A DNA stretch of 64,000 nt from Lineus longissimus. Taxonomy: Eukaryota; Nemertea; Pilidiophora; Heteronemertea; Lineidae. Shown here piece after piece: positions 60,481 through 64,000 of this stretch. The DNA is taken from assembly GCF_910592395.1 (NCBI RefSeq), contig NC_088313.1, forward strand, positions 21,468,437 to 21,532,436, read 5' to 3'. The position numbers were made by a program, and so were the translations under genes. The notes under the pieces were generated by a model. The model did no database searches and was not told the DNA's origin. It was given only the letters and a program-made list of their open reading frames with translations. Every line of letters begins with the position of its first letter. Positions within the stretch are counted from its first letter, which is position 1.

Positions 60481-61422
60481 CTAACAGATGTGCATACTCT
60501 GGAAGTGTTCGCGACTTTTGAAGATCGGGCCCCAGACGTTGTCCTCCTTGTCGGTGGTGTGAAGACGGCTCACTTGCTTGAGACGCTTCTCAACACTACA
60601 GGCACCCTCACTGGAACTGTCTGAACTGGCAGTACTGTGACGCTTTCTGGAAGAGACAAAGGAAGCATTCTGAGCTGAAGAGATCACCTGGTATTCTCTG
60701 TGCTACTCCAAGATATTTTTCAATTGAGGACTAAATCATTATCCCTGTTGCTGATTTTGTCCCTGGACTTACCCTTCTAATCCTGAGACTGGCAAGGGGC
60801 ATACTTAATAAGTTAGAGCAGCTCGGCAATGCTTTGTTACCGGGGTAGTGTTAATCTGTCCGTATGAGTATGCATTGTCACAGAATGCCATGGGTTTTTG
60901 CCCAATCAACAGAGGTTCAAGTTCTTTGTGCCTTTCTGAGCCAAATGGCTTTGTGATTATTGGAGTCAAATTTGCAGAAACACAATATTTTGGTGCAAAA
61001 GTAGTGCTACCGTACGCCAATAAAATATAGCAATCTAGATATGACACATGACATCGTAACCAAATTCTTGGAAAAGAAAACAATAAAGCGTACGTGACCA
61101 ATGGTTTTCTGGCTTGTTACAACACCACAGGACCTGGATAGAGCTGATATGAAATTTGACAATTGCTGTTAGCGAAGTTTTATAATGTCCTTGACAACAA
61201 CATCCTTTCTACAAGCTGGTTATGAACATTTTATGTTATCAAAAAAAGTTGATAATAGCTTCAGTATATTGTTGTTTGTGAACCTTTTGAGGGGCTCTGT
61301 TCTCAAGTTGCGACTTGAGTACAATCTGATCCTGTTTATTCTACAAAATCAGATTTGTCAAGAGCTTCAACCTACCTAATCTTAGGGGCAGCGACTACGC
61401 GTTTCTGGCTTCCAGGCTTCAT
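60481..61422 (-). CDS. Unrecognised small protein, two exons, 70 residues
   Basis: Exon 61422-61376 starts with ATG and ends with AG/GTAGGT. Exon 60646-60481 begins after TCTTCCAG and ends in TAG; the phases match. The product begins MKPGSQKRVVAAPKIRKRHS, so it is basic at the N-terminus. A Ser-rich stretch (TASSDSSSEG) and a segment with KRLKQVSRLH and DNVWGPIFKSREHF follow. There is no signal peptide or membrane segment. Composition suggests a small nuclear or disordered protein. I do not recognise a family. A chance pairing of two short open frames is possible, though the splice sites are good and the intron (729 bp) is ordinary for this window. Confidence 0.5.
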
Positions 61423-62299
61423 GATCCGCAGTATTTAGCTCTCGAGTTCTTACGTTTCACACGCAGTGTCACAGTGTTGTAAGCAATGATCTCAGATTCC
61501 ACGCTCGTTTGAGAGAACATGGAATGTCGCTGATCCGTTATGAATGCGTATGGATGTTTGACTGAAACAAGAACAGAGAAATTCTAGCTGAATGTTACTT
61601 CTTTCAACTATCAAAATCACTGGTTGTATCGTTCTATGTACAGGGCTGGCGTCCACATTGCTAACAAATTCTCTGAAAACCGCGGTGGTGCTGCAGACTG
61701 TTTATAGGGCAGGGACATCCTATTTAAACTGGTGCACCAGATTATGAATTCAATAATCGCCACAAAAATTACTCTATCCTGATTCTTATAATAATCAATT
61801 TCTGTCTGTCATCCCGACACCCACTGCTCTCCCAAAGGGCAAATCCTGCTAAAATTGTATCTCTCCCCGATGGGCAATGGTCAGCAGTTTTCAATGCCTA
61901 CTATAAGACTAGGCTATTCCCTCCAAAAATGATTCATATTGAGAGTAGCTGTGACCCACTCTCTTGTTCACGTGTACAGTACGTGGCCAAACCATTATCT
62001 GACCTACACTATGACTAATGACTAGTACACAACACACAAGTGGTACCTGTGGTGGTGGGAAAATTAAGCAAATACGATGTTTCAGATCATCTTGATAATT
62101 TTCGGGAGATTGAAACGGCAAACTTACCACCTATGTTTCTACTTAAACACAACAGCACGACCTTAGTTAAAACCAACCGCCTAGTTTGCTGTAAACAGTG
62201 ATTTAATCAGAGACAAATTTCAGCTGGTTTAGAGAACATCAGTGATCGACCCTCCGCTGTGCAGATCGCGACTTCAGCGCCACCGGTGGGGCCTAATGG
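61423..62299. other. Upstream region of the small minus-strand gene
   Basis: No gene or repeat is recognised before the 816-bp array begins. It presumably contains the promoter of the 70-residue gene. Confidence 0.5.
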
Positions 62300-62345
62300 T
62301 ATTCTGCATATAAGAGGCGAATAAAATCTCCATTTCAACATGAAA

Positions 62346-62424
62346 GCCTTGACGGTTCAGCGCTGAAGGTGTTTGACCGTGGATCGGCTGGTCACGGGTT
62401 CGACCCCCGGTGAATCTGCCGAAT
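62346..62424 (+). other. tRNA-like core of the 816-bp repeat, copy 1
   Basis: An A-box-like segment (GGTTCAGCGCTGAAGG) is followed by a perfect B box (GGTTCGACCCC, 62397-62407) and then a run of T, a possible Pol III stop. The segment after the T-arm cannot pair with the 5' side as an acceptor stem, so it is not a normal tRNA gene. It may be a SINE head or a pseudo-tRNA. Confidence 0.5.
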
Positions 62425-63111
62425 TTTTTTTTCTTTTTTTCTTCTTCCTTGTCTTGTTATCTAATCATCCATGTACAGATGTAAACATTTTCATTATCAT
62501 CATTATCATACCCCGCACCCAAACTTTGCAGACTCAGCACATACTGATTCCGGGCGTTCGAGTACATGAATTATGAGGTAGATGTATTGTTTCAATCATC
62601 GCAAATCTGCCTAAAACGGCAAGTTTTCTCAGGTACGGGTACGGCAGTGGCGTGCGTCTTTATCATTGAAACGACCTCGCACGGCCGGCACCGACATAAT
62701 GTCGTTGATGATGGAGAGAGCGGTATCCGGTACATGGAGCACGGCCCGGTTCACTAGCAGTTCAATGTGCTCATGACGTGACGAGAGCAAATCTCACGGG
62801 TGGGGCGGAAATTCGCCATATTGCTGACATCATCGGCGCCAACAACTGTTTCTTTTGACCCTGCCGGAGTCTTTCAAAACAATAAATGATTGTGTCTGAC
62901 CCTGCTGACCTCGATTTCGAAAAACTTTTTAAAAAGGTCATTAAAACGTTTAATCAACTGCAAAGATAATCTTTTATATCACTGCGGTATATACATACGA
63001 TATGTTGAGAAAAATCTGTACAACTATCGAAATATACGATTACTTGGAACTATTTCGGCTAATCACTTTGCCACCTGCGCGCCGGACCTTGTCACTATTG
63101 TGGCGCGCTCG

Positions 63112-63131
63112 TTTGCATACCGCATATAAGA
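63112..63131 (+). promoter_or_regulatory. Octamer-like and TATA motifs before tRNA-like copy 2
   Basis: TTTGCAT (63112-63118) and TATAAG (about 63125-63130) stand roughly 35 bp before the second tRNA-like core, as in snRNA-type Pol III promoters. Copy 3 repeats the pair (TTTGCAT at 63927-63933). Copy 1, at the array edge, keeps the TATA but not the octamer. Confidence 0.35.
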
Positions 63132-63161
63132 GGCGAATAAAATCTCCATTTCAACATGAAA

Positions 63162-63240
63162 GCCTTGACGGTTCAGCGCTGAAGGTGTTTGACTGTGGAT
63201 CGACTGGTCACGGGTTCGACCCCCGGTGAATCTGCCGAAT
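63162..63240 (+). other. tRNA-like core of the 816-bp repeat, copy 2
   Basis: Same layout as copy 1: B box GGTTCGACCCC at 63213-63223 and a T-run from 63241. It differs in the middle (GACTGTGGATCGACTGG against GACCGTGGATCGGCTGG). A third copy begins near 63977 and is cut by the window end. Confidence 0.5.
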
Positions 63241-64000
63241 TTTTTTTCTTTTTTTCTTCTTCCTTGTCTTGTTATCTATAATCATCCATGTACAGATGTA
63301 AACATTTTCATTATCATCATTATCATACCCCGCACCCAAACTTTGCAGACTCCAGCACATACTGATTCCGGGCGTTCGAGTACATGAATTATGAGGTAGA
63401 TGTATTGTTTCAATCATCGCAAATCTGCCTAAAACGGCAAGTTTTCTCAAGTTCGGGTACGGCAGTGGCCTAAGTCTTTTTCATTGAAACGACCTCGCAC
63501 GGCCGGCACCGACATAATGTCGTTGATGATGGAGAGAACGGTAGCCGGTACATATTGAGCACGGTTCACTAGCAGTTCAATGTGCTCATGACGTGACGAG
63601 AGCAAATCTCACGGGTGGGGCGGAAATTCGCCATATTGCTGACATCATCGGCGCCAACAACTGTTTCTTTTGACCCTGCCGGAGTCTTTCAAAAAATAAA
63701 TGATTGTGTCTGACCCTGCTGACCTCGATTTTGAAAAACTTTTTAAAAAAGGTCATTAAAACGTTAAATCAACTGCAAAGATAATCTTTTATATCACTGA
63801 GGTATATACATACGATATGTTGAGAAAAATCTGTACAACTATCGAAATATGCGATTACTTGGAACTATTTCGGCTAATCACTTTGCCACCTGCGCGCCGG
63901 ACCTTGTCACTATTGTGGCGCGCTCGTTTGCATACCGCATATAAGGTGCGAATAAAATCTCCATTTCAACATGAAAGCCTTGACGGTTCAGCGCTGAAGG

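Larger units (their letters stand above)
62300..64000. repeat. 816-bp tandem repeat, at least two units, running off the window
   Basis: ATAAGAGGCGAATAAAATCTCC-type sequence recurs at about 62310, 63126 and 63941 (spacing 816 and 815 bp). Whole units align with few differences. Each unit contains a tRNA-like core with a B box and T-run, a YY1-like GCCATATTG, an octamer-like TTTGCAT and TATAAG. No protein-coding frame is evident. The right boundary is not in the window. Confidence 0.93.

Noticed and set aside
60481-61422. PCNA-associated factor (PCLAF) identity for the 70-residue protein
   Set aside because: The N-terminal KRVVAA stretch is faintly similar from memory, but the PCNA-binding box and degradation motifs are missing.
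62346-62424. Functional tRNA gene
   Set aside because: B box present, but the sequence after the T-arm does not pair with the 5' end to form an acceptor stem, and no standard anticodon arm is clear.

Overview
This window is animal nuclear DNA. It holds six multi-exon genes with GT-AG introns that can be rebuilt from start to stop, or to the window edge, by joining exons in phase. There is also one small two-exon gene of unknown function. The protein families (KANSL3, GALC, RPIA, ARID5, RNASEH2A, CCDC149) exist in vertebrates, but here the genes are compact, ARID5 looks like a single pre-duplication type, and tandem repeats are very abundant. An invertebrate deuterostome such as a lancelet (Branchiostoma) fits best. 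That is inference; no base in the window proves the taxon.

Layout, left to right. KANSL3 (minus, 47-4592, C-terminal end cut by the window edge) is head-to-head with GALC (plus, 5080-11878) across about 490 bp. RPIA (plus, 13115-15526) follows, with a long 3' UTR ending near 16.8 kb. ARID5 (minus, 19406-37579, 12 coding exons) converges on RPIA. A gene-free stretch of 6 kb (37580-43762) carries repeat elements and a 3.1-kb array of 59-bp units. RNASEH2A (minus, 43763-47621) is head-to-head with CCDC149 (plus, 47971-57625) across 349 bp. After CCDC149 comes a repeat-bearing 3' region, an unrecognised 70-residue gene (minus, 60481-61422), and finally an 816-bp tandem repeat with tRNA-like cores that runs off the right edge.

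The genes do not form a pathway: a chromatin complex subunit, a lysosomal hydrolase, a pentose-phosphate enzyme, a transcription factor, a nuclease subunit and a coiled-coil protein. The most unusual feature is the repeats. In five genes, six tandem arrays (32, 40, 52, 82, 108 and 136 bp units) lie exactly across an exon-intron junction. They multiply a 5' splice site (five cases) or a 3' splice site (one case) while the neighbouring coding exon stays intact. I recall that junction-spanning minisatellites have been described in amphioxus under the name 'mirage minisatellites'. I cannot check that here, but it would fit the suggested organism. Other arrays (13, 44, 49, 56, 59, 65, about 95 and 816 bp) lie inside introns or between genes.

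Coding coordinates come from manual splicing: every exon listed joins its neighbour in a consistent phase with recognisable splice sites. UTR ends, promoters and poly(A) sites are tentative.
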